The notes below the pieces were generated by a model, which was not told the origin of the DNA, searched no databases, and saw only the letters and a list, made by a program, of their open reading frames with translations. A stretch of DNA of 64,000 nucleotides, from positions 496,001-560,000 of the forward strand of contig NZ_JAMBNV010000001.1 of the NCBI RefSeq assembly GCF_023715245.1, read 5' to 3'. The DNA comes from Sporosarcina luteola. Lineage in GTDB: Bacteria > Bacillota > Bacilli > Bacillales_A > Planococcaceae. A program made the translations under genes and the position numbers. Shown one piece after another: positions 51,945-60,549 of the stretch; within the stretch, counting starts at the first letter, position 1, and every line of letters begins with the position of its first letter.

Positions 51945-54900
51945 TTGGTCAAAAAACACAAAAACGTCAAGCTCTTGACGTCAGCTGCCGTGCTGACGAG
52001 TGCCATTGTAGCGCCTGTTGTTGTTTCTGCGGCTCCAACGTATTACAAGGATGTCCCACCATCTCATGTTGCTTATGATTCGATTATGTATATGTCTGGC
52101 AAGGGCATTATTAATGGGTATGCCGATGGGACATTCCGCCCTTCTGAAAAGGTGACCCGTGGCCAGGCTGCGAAAATATTGGCTATTTCATTGAATTTGG
52201 ATCTGAACAATGCTCGCAATCCTCATTTCCGTGATGTCCCGACTTCCCATGGGTTTTACAAGTACATTGCGGCACTTTACGAGGCAGGCATCATCGATGG
52301 GTACTCGAACGGCAATTTCGGAGTGAATGATCCGTTGAACCGTGGACAGATGGCGAAAATCTTGGCCTTAGCTTATCAACTCGAAAAGCAACCATTGCGT
52401 ACGGCTAAGTTCACAGATGTCTCTGCAAATGCATTTTACGCCGGCTACTTGCAGTCCTTAATTGACAACAAAATCACTTTTGGAATCACGCCTACCCGAT
52501 TTGCACCAAACCAATATGTAGACCGTGGGCAGATGGCGATGTTCGTACACCGGAGCGAACTGGCAACGAACCGGACAGATACTGTGAATGCAACGATTTC
52601 AACTTTTGATGGGTACTCACTGCAAACTGATAAGGGCTTTTACGACATTCCTGCATCCTTGCGCTATTTCTTCTCTTCCCAAAACTACAATGCTTTAAAA
52701 AACGCAAAAATCTCTTTCAATCATGACAAAGGTGCCCTGACGTCCATCACGCAACTTGAACTCAGGAACTCAGGAACCTCGTCCAATATAATTACATTGT
52801 ACGGAAACAACACAACCTTGAATGGCAGTCTGGTCATCGATGCCGATTACCTCAATGTCAGGGATCTGACAGTTACTAAAAACCTCAGCTTCGGTTCTGA
52901 AACACAAAATTATTTCACTGGAGATACGCTGAACATTAAAGGTTCTACGACTAGTAACGATTACACTTCAACTTCCAATCGAACTCTTAACCTCACATTC
53001 AATAACACCACGCTAAACACAGTACAACTATCCAAATCCAACACGAATTTCACACTCACCAACAAGTCATTCGCACAATCCATTACAATGAAAGCAAATG
53101 GTACTGTCAGAACAAATGATACTTCCCGGGTCAATGAGGTTTCATTAGAGGGCTCTATGTCAGAGGCGGCAATCTACTCAACTATCCCTAAGCTATCAGT
53201 CTCCACGACAAGGGATGTTACAGTGAATGGATCAGGTACGATTACAACCTTCAACATCCTTACGAACCGCCTTGTGACAATCAATACAGCTGGAACCATC
53301 TCAACACTGGACATTCCACGTGATGGCTATGTTAACGTAAGCTCGCAAACTTGGGTGGCCAATGCACTCATTCCTTGGAATACATCCATTAAAGATGTCA
53401 TCCGGAACTACGATTCAGCCAAATACCGAATTGAACGGATTAACGGAGTCAAAAACCCGGATCAGACGCCTCCTTATGAGCCGCCAGTGTACCAGGACAT
53501 CACAATCCGGGCTGCAAGTATGGACGCCAATGGAGTCATCTCCATGACTTTTGACCAAAATCCTACGAAGTATAAGATGATTACGAAAACTAAAATGTAT
53601 GCTGGGGACGTAAAAACAAACCAAACGCTGGAACTGACAAATCTCTCCATTGGTAATGGGAATTACACGAGCGGCCAAGCGGGGACATTCACGTGGACCG
53701 AAGGAAAGAACCAATATTCCACTTCCTACTCGACAGTCTCTTCGAGTGGCAACTGGAAGACGGTTACTTTCTATGAGGATACCCGCTTAAAGAACAAGAT
53801 ATTTGGAATCACTTATCGGGTCAGCAGTTTAGGGTTGGAAGTTGCAACTGACTTTACGGACGATACAGTAACTTTCCTGAATAACTCCACATTCTCTGTC
53901 GTAGGTACTAAAGGATCGTATACTTCGATTGCCGGTTCAAAAATTGCTGTTCCAACAGGTACTATTACAAATGAAACTGAATTACAAAGAGCACTCTCTT
54001 TGAAGGTTCCTGAAATAACGATTTCTAAAGATATTACGATCACTAAGCCAGTAGCGATCAACTATCCAAATGTAAAGATTCAAGCGATTAATGGAGCGGC
54101 CATTAAAGTTTCTGATGGATTACGGTACAAATCCGAAGAAGCTGCCATTACATTTGATGAAAATGCAAAGAATGCAAAGTGGCAGAATGTGAAGTTGGTC
54201 GGACATTTCAATACACGAGGCCATGGAATACTTGTCAATTCCGACAATGTCACTTTCGAGAATGCTGAGGTCACGAACTTCGCGGGCTACAATATCGTTT
54301 CGGATAATACGTCATCCGTTACTTTGAATAAAGTGAAACTATCCAATGCCAAAGGCGGTTTGCATGTCTATACATCCAGAACTTCATCCCCGACAACCGT
54401 CAATTTAACCAACGTTGAAACAACGAATAACCAAGACGGCGGGGTTAATTTAGTTGCGGATCGGGGAAGTAGTAAAATCATCGTTACTGGGAAAGGCAAC
54501 AAGCATAATGACCAGTCTAAAGGTGTACCGGCTCCTGCATTTTGGACAGATGGGAATGGAGAGTTCGATTTTAAACTTGCGGACTTACATCTTTACACAA
54601 AAATACAAAATGCCTATTATCATATCGACAATGACCTGGAGTTTTCTCATGCTGTCTCACAGTTAAGTAAAACAAAAACAGAAAAGCAGACTCCGGGAAT
54701 GAACATTGCCGACAATTTCACAACCAACAAACCACTTAAAGTTAACGAGGCAATTTCCATTAACGGAAATGGAAAGACGATAACTCTTAATTCCAAAGGG
54801 GATCCAAAAAGAAACGCTGAAGGACTTCTGATCAGCTCGTCAGTTGTCATCGACAATCTGAACTTCGCTGCCGGGAAAGAAATGAAGGATCATCTAATTG

Positions 54901-55325
54901 AAGTAAGCGGAAATGGAGCTTCATTGGCACTATCAAACACAACATTGAAAGATTCCAGGTTAGGTGCAATATACGTGGGTAATTCCGAGAAGAAAGAGAC
55001 TAAAGAGAAACTTACACTGAAAGGTTCTATTGCCTTATCCAACAATGAATTGGGTGGAGTTGGGGCAATGAATGGTGTAACGATTATTGCGAAAGAAGCA
55101 AAAATCACTTACACTCCTTCCACACGTACGAACAATGTTGTCTATAAGAATACAAATCGAAAAGGCAGCATTAAAGTGGAGCCGATTTTCTGGGCAGACT
55201 CCCTGGATGTACTAGTTGACCTGCCAGATGGATTCAAGAAGTATGAGGTATCTAGGGATAAGAAGAATAACAAGATATTGTCCAATGATCGAAATTCTGC
55301 TACAGAGGTTATTTATAGTAGATAA
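51945..55325 (+). CDS. Giant S-layer-homology surface protein (paralogue of 13256)
   Basis: About 1126 residues. TTG 51945 is preferred, with AGGAGG 7 bases upstream; ATG 51921 lies before the ribosome site. Signal peptide about 1-29 (AIVAPVVVSAAPT). Three SLH repeats, about 32-205 (GKGIINGYADGTFRPSEKVT). A beta-rich block, about 210-500, contains NSGTSSNIITLYGNNTTLNG, homologous to the protein at 13256. A middle Ig-like or fibronectin-like region is near 510-660. A parallel beta-helix with Asn/Thr ladders covers about 670-1126. No catalytic motif seen. Probable wall-bound adhesin or glycan binder. A terminator follows. Confidence 0.85.
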   Translation: MVKKHKNVKLLTSAAVLTSAIVAPVVVSAAPTYYKDVPPSHVAYDSIMYMSGKGIINGYADGTFRPSEKVTRGQAAKILAISLNLDLNNARNPHFRDVPTSHGFYKYIAALYEAGIIDGYSNGNFGVNDPLNRGQMAKILALAYQLEKQPLRTAKFTDVSANAFYAGYLQSLIDNKITFGITPTRFAPNQYVDRGQMAMFVHRSELATNRTDTVNATISTFDGYSLQTDKGFYDIPASLRYFFSSQNYNALKNAKISFNHDKGALTSITQLELRNSGTSSNIITLYGNNTTLNGSLVIDADYLNVRDLTVTKNLSFGSETQNYFTGDTLNIKGSTTSNDYTSTSNRTLNLTFNNTTLNTVQLSKSNTNFTLTNKSFAQSITMKANGTVRTNDTSRVNEVSLEGSMSEAAIYSTIPKLSVSTTRDVTVNGSGTITTFNILTNRLVTINTAGTISTLDIPRDGYVNVSSQTWVANALIPWNTSIKDVIRNYDSAKYRIERINGVKNPDQTPPYEPPVYQDITIRAASMDANGVISMTFDQNPTKYKMITKTKMYAGDVKTNQTLELTNLSIGNGNYTSGQAGTFTWTEGKNQYSTSYSTVSSSGNWKTVTFYEDTRLKNKIFGITYRVSSLGLEVATDFTDDTVTFLNNSTFSVVGTKGSYTSIAGSKIAVPTGTITNETELQRALSLKVPEITISKDITITKPVAINYPNVKIQAINGAAIKVSDGLRYKSEEAAITFDENAKNAKWQNVKLVGHFNTRGHGILVNSDNVTFENAEVTNFAGYNIVSDNTSSVTLNKVKLSNAKGGLHVYTSRTSSPTTVNLTNVETTNNQDGGVNLVADRGSSKIIVTGKGNKHNDQSKGVPAPAFWTDGNGEFDFKLADLHLYTKIQNAYYHIDNDLEFSHAVSQLSKTKTEKQTPGMNIADNFTTNKPLKVNEAISINGNGKTITLNSKGDPKRNAEGLLISSSVVIDNLNFAAGKEMKDHLIEVSGNGASLALSNTTLKDSRLGAIYVGNSEKKETKEKLTLKGSIALSNNELGGVGAMNGVTIIAKEAKITYTPSTRTNNVVYKNTNRKGSIKVEPIFWADSLDVLVDLPDGFKKYEVSRDKKNNKILSNDRNSATEVIYSR

Positions 55326-55328
55326 CAT

Positions 55329-55362
55329 AAAGGCCTTCCCGCACGTTAGGGGAGGCCTTTCA
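55329..55362 (+). terminator. Terminator after the second giant SLH gene
   Basis: AAAGGCCTTCCC pairs with GGGGAGGCCTTT around GCACGTTA. Confidence 0.8.
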
Positions 55363-55390
55363 TCAAATATTAATTTTCGAAAGTTGGCGG

Positions 55391-55581
55391 CGCTCACTAA
55401 TTATGTGTAGCCGCTCGTAAAAAGGATTTCGCGCTCGTAAACTGGACTCAGCGCTCGTAAATTCAGTTTCACGCTCGTAAATAGTAATCTACGCTCGTAA
55501 AATCACCTGTGCGCTCGTAAACAGGAATCCACGCTCGTAAACTTCCTCTTTGCGCTCGTAAACAAGAAGCCACGTTTAATC
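55391..55581. repeat. 20-bp-period short-core array, CGCTCGTAAA type (8 units plus degenerate ends)
   Basis: CGCTCGTAA starts at 55412, 55432, 55452, 55472, 55492, 55512, 55532 and 55553. Six intervals are 20 bp and the last is 21. Flanking words CGCTCACTAA (55391) and CGTTTAAT (55573) look like decayed end units. Between cores lie about 10 bases with no two alike. The base before the core is A, G or C. It lies between convergent genes (SLH protein and glycerophosphodiesterase). The best preserved of four arrays in the window. Not CRISPR: repeats are 10 bases and spacers 10. Confidence 0.9.
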
Positions 55582-55644
55582 AATTCATTAAGAAAACAGG
55601 TGAAAAAATGCTATTTGCAATCTTTCACCTGTACTCCTCTATAA

Positions 55645-57960
55645 TTACTTCACAATCACCTCAATCGGCTCTCCAACAATATTCCACTCCGTACCTAGCA
55701 TGGTGAATGTGTGTTTCACGAATACTTGGGCTGTTCCAGGAGAGACAGCTTCGATTGTGTTGCCAGTCAGTTTGACGACGCCGTTGTCATCAGCGACAAA
55801 CAGTTCGGATGCGATGTTCTCCTTTTTAGCGGTGCGGTAATTGACAAAGGCTTTTGCTTGGACTGTGGATGTTTTGCCTGGCTTCAGGTTGATTTTCTTA
55901 ATGGGTGTTTCGAGTCTGATCGGTGAATCTGTGAGCCATTGCATGTAGTCGGTGATGGGGCCGACGAGTCCTTGTGCGAGTTTATCGCGGAAAGGCTCTT
56001 CAGCACGGAATGTCCAGTGCATCGTCAGCATGCCGCGTTGGCGCATATACGTGATGAATTCTTCGTATGTGCTTCCGTAGCTTGCATTTAATGTGACTTG
56101 ATTCGATGTTCCGTAGTCCATCATCTTTTGGGCGTTTTTGATTTTTGCTTCTGTCGTTGCTGGCACTGCAGCGGAATACAGGTAACCGACAGGGATTTCA
56201 GGTTTTAATTCAAAGGAATCGATCATGCTGCCGAGGTCAAAGCTTTGCAGGACGACTTGGTCGACCATCCCTTCTTCTTCGATTTCCCTTATCACTTGCT
56301 CCTCGATGCCGACGCCTTTCAATTCGACGAGAAGGATGACGTCTTTTCCTTTGAATTCTTGAAGGAACTCTTTGAATGTCGGTACTTGCTCTCCAGCGAA
56401 TTCTTCACTGTATTTAATGCCTGCATCGAGCTGACGGATTTCATCGAACGTCAAATCGCTTACCGCACCCGTCCCATTTGTCGTCCGGTTCACGGTCAAG
56501 TCATGCATGATAATCAGGTGGCCGTCTTTCGTCAATTGTAAATCCGTTTCGATCTGATCCGCGCCAAGCTCGTAAGCCAGTCGGTACCCTGCCATTGTGT
56601 TTTCAGGGGCTAGCGACGGGACCCCACGGTGGGCGGCGACGATCGGTCGTTTGACGATTGTGTTTTCAGGGTACTTTCCAAGCGCCTCAATGGAAGCGGC
56701 AGGGTTATCTGTGATGATGCCGTCTGCTCCTGTGTGGATGAGCGCGTGTGCACTGTTTTCATCTTCGGCACCGATTCCCCATACGGCTACCATCCTTGTG
56801 TGCAAGTAGTGGACATTTTCCACATCGAGAAGTTTTTCCGGAATGAGCGCAACTTTTGCATTGCTAGCATGGACGGTCCGGATCAGTTCGTTAAGGTCAT
56901 GTTTGTTGAATGAATTCTTCGTGTAGACGATTCCACCTCTTGCTGTAGGCATCAGGTTAGTGATTGCCTTCACGATTTCCGGATGGGACGAGACGATATG
57001 AACGTCAGTCGTCTGTGCAGCATCCAAGCTTTCTATGATTACTTCTTCAATGCCTTTCGTTTCGATTTGCAAGATTGGAATGCGCTTGTTTTGTACATTG
57101 GCCAGTGCATCGCGTAATGGCACGCCATCCGTCACCAATTCACCTACGCCATTCTGTTCAACTTTCAGGAGCACAGATGCTGTATTTGAAGATTCGGAGG
57201 CAGCCAAGGATTGTCCGATTAGTGTAGGTGCGTTTATGATATTTGTCTCCGGCTCTTGTGGAAGGAAAGCGCCCGCGTTTTCAACTGGCGGCAACCCTTG
57301 CTCGAAAGATGAAACTTTCACATTGTCGAATAGGACGGTGGCTCCGTTTGCTTGGAAGCCGATGTCGCCGTTAAGTAAACCGGATGCTTGATCTGTATTG
57401 ATGACAAGTTTGTTATTAATGAACTGCTGAACACGATTATTGCTTGCAATGATTTTAATTCGATAAGGCTTGTTGTACTCGAACTTTTCCGTGAAGAATG
57501 TAGCTTCGGGTACGACCCATTTGTTCTGGGCATTCCTCTCTGCAAACTCCGCGCCATTCAGCGCTGTCGTACCTCTCCGGATTGCGAATTGATAATATGG
57601 ATAATTCGCCGATTGCACACGGAACATCATTGATGCCCATCGAGTATCTTCGACTGCGGAAACGAAAGTCATATCTGCCTCAAACACGATGTTTCCGTTC
57701 TTATCGGGGAGCGGTACAAGCACTCTCGCCGGTGAAGCTGACGAAGGCGAAGTTACCTTCAGTGCCCCATCTTCAACGGATGCTTGTCCTTGAATGACGC
57801 TCCATCCTTCCGGCATCACGCCATCCAATTGCTCAAAGTCCTCTTCGACGAGTACGGTTTGATCGGCACTCGCCAGATTTCCAGCGCCGAACAAATAGCC
57901 GATACCCGCCACCAGTGCGACAACGCCAAGGGTTACCCACTTCATAATTCCTTTCATCAT
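55645..57960 (-). CDS. Secreted glycerophosphodiester phosphodiesterase with lectin-like and Ig-like modules
   Basis: 771 residues from ATG at 57960 (AGGAGG 8 bases upstream on the minus strand); a longer frame to 58038 has no ribosome site. Signal peptide about 1-33. LamG/DUF1080-like beta-sandwich, about 38-220. A partial GDPD-like half, about 265-430, lacks the HRG motif. A complete GDPD domain, about 440-690, has His444 (AAHRG), Glu471-x-Asp473 (IETDLQL) and His486 (IMHDLTVNRTT). An Ig-like C-terminus follows. It hydrolyses glycerophosphodiesters to glycerol-3-phosphate and alcohol outside the cell. Divergent from an ABC importer operon; together with glpP/glpD this is a glycerophosphate module. 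Confidence 0.87.
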   Translation of the reverse strand: MMKGIMKWVTLGVVALVAGIGYLFGAGNLASADQTVLVEEDFEQLDGVMPEGWSVIQGQASVEDGALKVTSPSSASPARVLVPLPDKNGNIVFEADMTFVSAVEDTRWASMMFRVQSANYPYYQFAIRRGTTALNGAEFAERNAQNKWVVPEATFFTEKFEYNKPYRIKIIASNNRVQQFINNKLVINTDQASGLLNGDIGFQANGATVLFDNVKVSSFEQGLPPVENAGAFLPQEPETNIINAPTLIGQSLAASESSNTASVLLKVEQNGVGELVTDGVPLRDALANVQNKRIPILQIETKGIEEVIIESLDAAQTTDVHIVSSHPEIVKAITNLMPTARGGIVYTKNSFNKHDLNELIRTVHASNAKVALIPEKLLDVENVHYLHTRMVAVWGIGAEDENSAHALIHTGADGIITDNPAASIEALGKYPENTIVKRPIVAAHRGVPSLAPENTMAGYRLAYELGADQIETDLQLTKDGHLIIMHDLTVNRTTNGTGAVSDLTFDEIRQLDAGIKYSEEFAGEQVPTFKEFLQEFKGKDVILLVELKGVGIEEQVIREIEEEGMVDQVVLQSFDLGSMIDSFELKPEIPVGYLYSAAVPATTEAKIKNAQKMMDYGTSNQVTLNASYGSTYEEFITYMRQRGMLTMHWTFRAEEPFRDKLAQGLVGPITDYMQWLTDSPIRLETPIKKINLKPGKTSTVQAKAFVNYRTAKKENIASELFVADDNGVVKLTGNTIEAVSPGTAQVFVKHTFTMLGTEWNIVGEPIEVIVK

Positions 57961-58214
57961 CCCAATTCCTCCTTTCGAATTAGATCGCCAATCTAGCAAC
58001 CTAGGTAGCAATCGGTTAGAAGTATACATGATTCCCAATTGTTTGAAAGTTAAATTATTGTAAAGGGGCTAAAAACAATTCTTTATTACCGGAAGCGCTA
58101 TTAATTCCATTTCAAATGAACTAGTTCACCTCGTAGGGTGACAGACTCATAACCAATATGGTTATGGAAATGAGTGAAAGATCTAAATAATGTTTATTAA
58201 AAAATAGAATACTA

Positions 58215-58242
58215 TTGCAATTGTATGAATCTACTGTATACT
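58215..58242 (+). promoter_or_regulatory. Sigma-A-like promoter for the ABC importer operon
   Basis: TTGCAA (58215-58220), 16 bases, TATACT (58237-58242), about 125 bases before the binding-protein gene. Confidence 0.6.
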
Positions 58243-58367
58243 ATGGGTAGTTGAATATAGGCAGAGACGATGAGATGAAAGCCTAGAATGTAAGCCCTTT
58301 CTGGAAAAGGGGTTCATTTGGCGTTCCTCTCTTTTTTCTTGCCTAATAAAATCTTAGGGGGATTTTC
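58243..58367 (+). other. Long leader of the ABC operon with hairpin
   Basis: AAGCCCTTTCTGGAAAAGGGGTT (58291-58313) can fold, and CTCTTTTTTC follows after about 25 bases, so attenuation is possible. I see no known riboswitch consensus. The upstream part of this intergenic gap (58039-58214) is A/T-rich without a gene. Confidence 0.35.
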
Positions 58368-59402
58368 ATGAAAAGATTTGGTGGATTGGCTGCTAGTATC
58401 TTGTTGGCTACAGGATTGCTGGCCGGTTGTGCAGGGGGAGCTTCAGAAGGTGACGGAGATGGAAAAGGAGGGGGCAGGATCACTCTTTATTCACCGGAAA
58501 CACCTGATTTTACGAAGGAATTGGCTCAGAAGTATGAGGAGGTACATGGCGATAAAGTCGATGTACATTACGCCGGGACGAATATCCTTGTCAATCAGAT
58601 GATGGCTGAGAAGGACAATCCGAAAGCGGACGTCTGGTACGGCGGTGGAGGAATCCTTCCGTTTGAAGCAGCAGTAGATCGTGGAATCCTTGCTTCTTAT
58701 ATCCCGGATTTCGCAGCAGATTGGGATGTTGTGGAGAATGGCATTAAATTAAAGCACCAGGACGGTAAATATGTCGGCGTAGAACTGTTCGTATTAGGGT
58801 TTTCTTATAACACCGACTTGGTGACTGAAGAAGAGGCCCCGAAGACGTGGGCAGATCTGCTTGACCCGAAATGGGAAGGGAAGATCCAGTTCCCGAACCC
58901 TGCAGCATCCGGTACCGCCACTCTAATGGTTATGGACCAAATGATGCAGCAAGGTGAAGACGAAGCTTGGGAGTATTTTGAAAAACTTGTAAAGCAAGCG
59001 AACTCGATCCCTGACTCCGGTTCAGCTCCAACTAAAGCCGTAGCGATGGGTGAAGCGCATATCGGCGTCGGTTTTGACTTCATGGCCTATGAGCAAAAGG
59101 CTAAAGGTGAAACTGTAGACTTCATCGTTCCTGATAAAACACCGGTGCTTGTCAACCCTGCAACTTTGATTGAAGGTGGTCCGAATGCTGAAGGCGGCAA
59201 GAAATTCATGGATTTCCTTCTTTCAAAAGAAGCTCAGCAGATCATGGCGGATTGGTACCATATCCCGATCAACCCGGACGTGGAATCTAAAACTCCATTG
59301 ACGCTTGATAAGGTGAAAGAGCATGCTGTCGATCTTGATATCGATTGGGTGAATGAAAACTACGATCGCGTTCGTAACGAATGGAAAGACAAATTTCAAT
59401 AA
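58368..59402 (+). CDS. ABC importer substrate-binding lipoprotein (family 1, Afu/Fbp type)
   Basis: 344 residues. Lipobox LLAGC (Cys21) followed by a Gly-rich linker. The ferric/organophosphate-type pattern is seen in ITLYSPETPDFTKELAQKY, KADVWYGGGGILPFEA and FPNPAASGTATLMVMDQ. ATG follows TTAGGGGG by 7 bases. AfuA relatives annotated as iron-binding have been shown to bind sugar phosphates. Next to a glycerophosphodiesterase, a HAD phosphatase and glpPD, an organophosphate ligand is more likely than iron; this is inference. Confidence 0.8.
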   Translation: MKRFGGLAASILLATGLLAGCAGGASEGDGDGKGGGRITLYSPETPDFTKELAQKYEEVHGDKVDVHYAGTNILVNQMMAEKDNPKADVWYGGGGILPFEAAVDRGILASYIPDFAADWDVVENGIKLKHQDGKYVGVELFVLGFSYNTDLVTEEEAPKTWADLLDPKWEGKIQFPNPAASGTATLMVMDQMMQQGEDEAWEYFEKLVKQANSIPDSGSAPTKAVAMGEAHIGVGFDFMAYEQKAKGETVDFIVPDKTPVLVNPATLIEGGPNAEGGKKFMDFLLSKEAQQIMADWYHIPINPDVESKTPLTLDKVKEHAVDLDIDWVNENYDRVRNEWKDKFQ

Positions 59403-59418
59403 ATAAGGGTGAATATGT

Positions 59419-60549
59419 ATGGGGTCAGTAAAAATTAAGAACATGACAAAAACGTTTGGGGACTTTACTGCCCTTCACGACATTAACCTTGATATCGAGG
59501 AGGGCGAATTTTTCGCTCTTCTCGGTCCTTCGGGATGTGGGAAAACGACAACGATGCGGTGTATTGCCGGTTTCGAAAATCCTACATCGGGATCCATTTA
59601 CATAGGAAATCGTGAAGTGGAAAAGATTCCGGCAAACAGACGGAATTGCGGTATGGTCTTTCAAAGCTATGCATTATTTCCACATATGAATGTGTTTGAA
59701 AACGTTGCATACAGCTTGAACATCAAGCAGCTCAATGCAAGCAATCCGATTAAACAAATGGGGATCTACGCACGTCTATTGACGAAGAGGTTCGGAAAAT
59801 ATCCGGAAGATCTGAAGAATAAAGTAATGGAAATTTTAGAGTATGTTGAGTTGGAAAATCATGCGGAACGGTTGACGAGTGAACTGTCGGGCGGCCAGCA
59901 ACAACGGGTGGCCTTGGCACGAGCATTGGTCATGGAGCCTGCAGTTCTTCTAATGGATGAGCCGTTATCCAACTTGGATCAGAAATTACGGCATTCCATG
60001 CGAAACACCATCCGGACGATTCAACAGGATTTGGGCATTACGACGATCTTCGTCACGCACGACCAAGAAGAGGCGATGAGCATGGCGGACCGTGTTGCGG
60101 TCATGGATAAAGGCGAAATCGTTCAAATCGGAACTCCGACAGAGCTATACAGTAATCCGTCTACGCCATTCATCGCAAATTTCGTTGGTACCTCGAACAT
60201 TCTGAAAGGCACTGTTGAAGGCGAAGAGAATGGATTCACTGTCGTCAAAGGGGAAGGGTTTTTACTCCGTTCATCCAATAAAGCGAAGAAAAAAGAAGTG
60301 GATGTCATCATCCGTCCGGAACACGTAAAAGTGGAAGCTGCGGACAGTGTGATTGATCACGCGAAGACGAATGTAATTGAAGGGACTGTCATCATGTCCA
60401 CGTATTTAGGGTCGATCGTCAGGTATGACGTCCAAGTCGGCTCCTATCAATTGATTGTCGATACAACGTATTCCTCAGGAGCTAATATTTTTGAGGAAGG
60501 GAAGAAAGTGAAGTTGACTGTGGACCACGAGAGGGTGCTGTTAATATGA
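59419..60549 (+). CDS. ABC importer ATP-binding protein (Fbp/Pot-like)
   Basis: 376 residues. Walker A GPSGCGKTT (36-44), Q-loop VFQSYALFPH, signature LSGGQQQRVALARAL, Walker B VLLMDEPLSNLDQ, H-loop FVTHDQEEA. C-terminal TOBE-type domain, about 245-376 (NILKGTVEG onward). A helical insertion of about 25 residues (IKQMGIYARLLTKRFGKYPE) precedes the signature, unusual in length. Its stop overlaps the permease start by 4 bases. Powers import of the ligand bound by the upstream lipoprotein. Confidence 0.88.
   Translation: MGSVKIKNMTKTFGDFTALHDINLDIEEGEFFALLGPSGCGKTTTMRCIAGFENPTSGSIYIGNREVEKIPANRRNCGMVFQSYALFPHMNVFENVAYSLNIKQLNASNPIKQMGIYARLLTKRFGKYPEDLKNKVMEILEYVELENHAERLTSELSGGQQQRVALARALVMEPAVLLMDEPLSNLDQKLRHSMRNTIRTIQQDLGITTIFVTHDQEEAMSMADRVAVMDKGEIVQIGTPTELYSNPSTPFIANFVGTSNILKGTVEGEENGFTVVKGEGFLLRSSNKAKKKEVDVIIRPEHVKVEAADSVIDHAKTNVIEGTVIMSTYLGSIVRYDVQVGSYQLIVDTTYSSGANIFEEGKKVKLTVDHERVLLI

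Noticed and set aside
55391-55581. CRISPR array
   Set aside because: Repeat cores are about 10 bases with 10-base fillers and no cas genes; CRISPR repeats and spacers are over 20 bases each.
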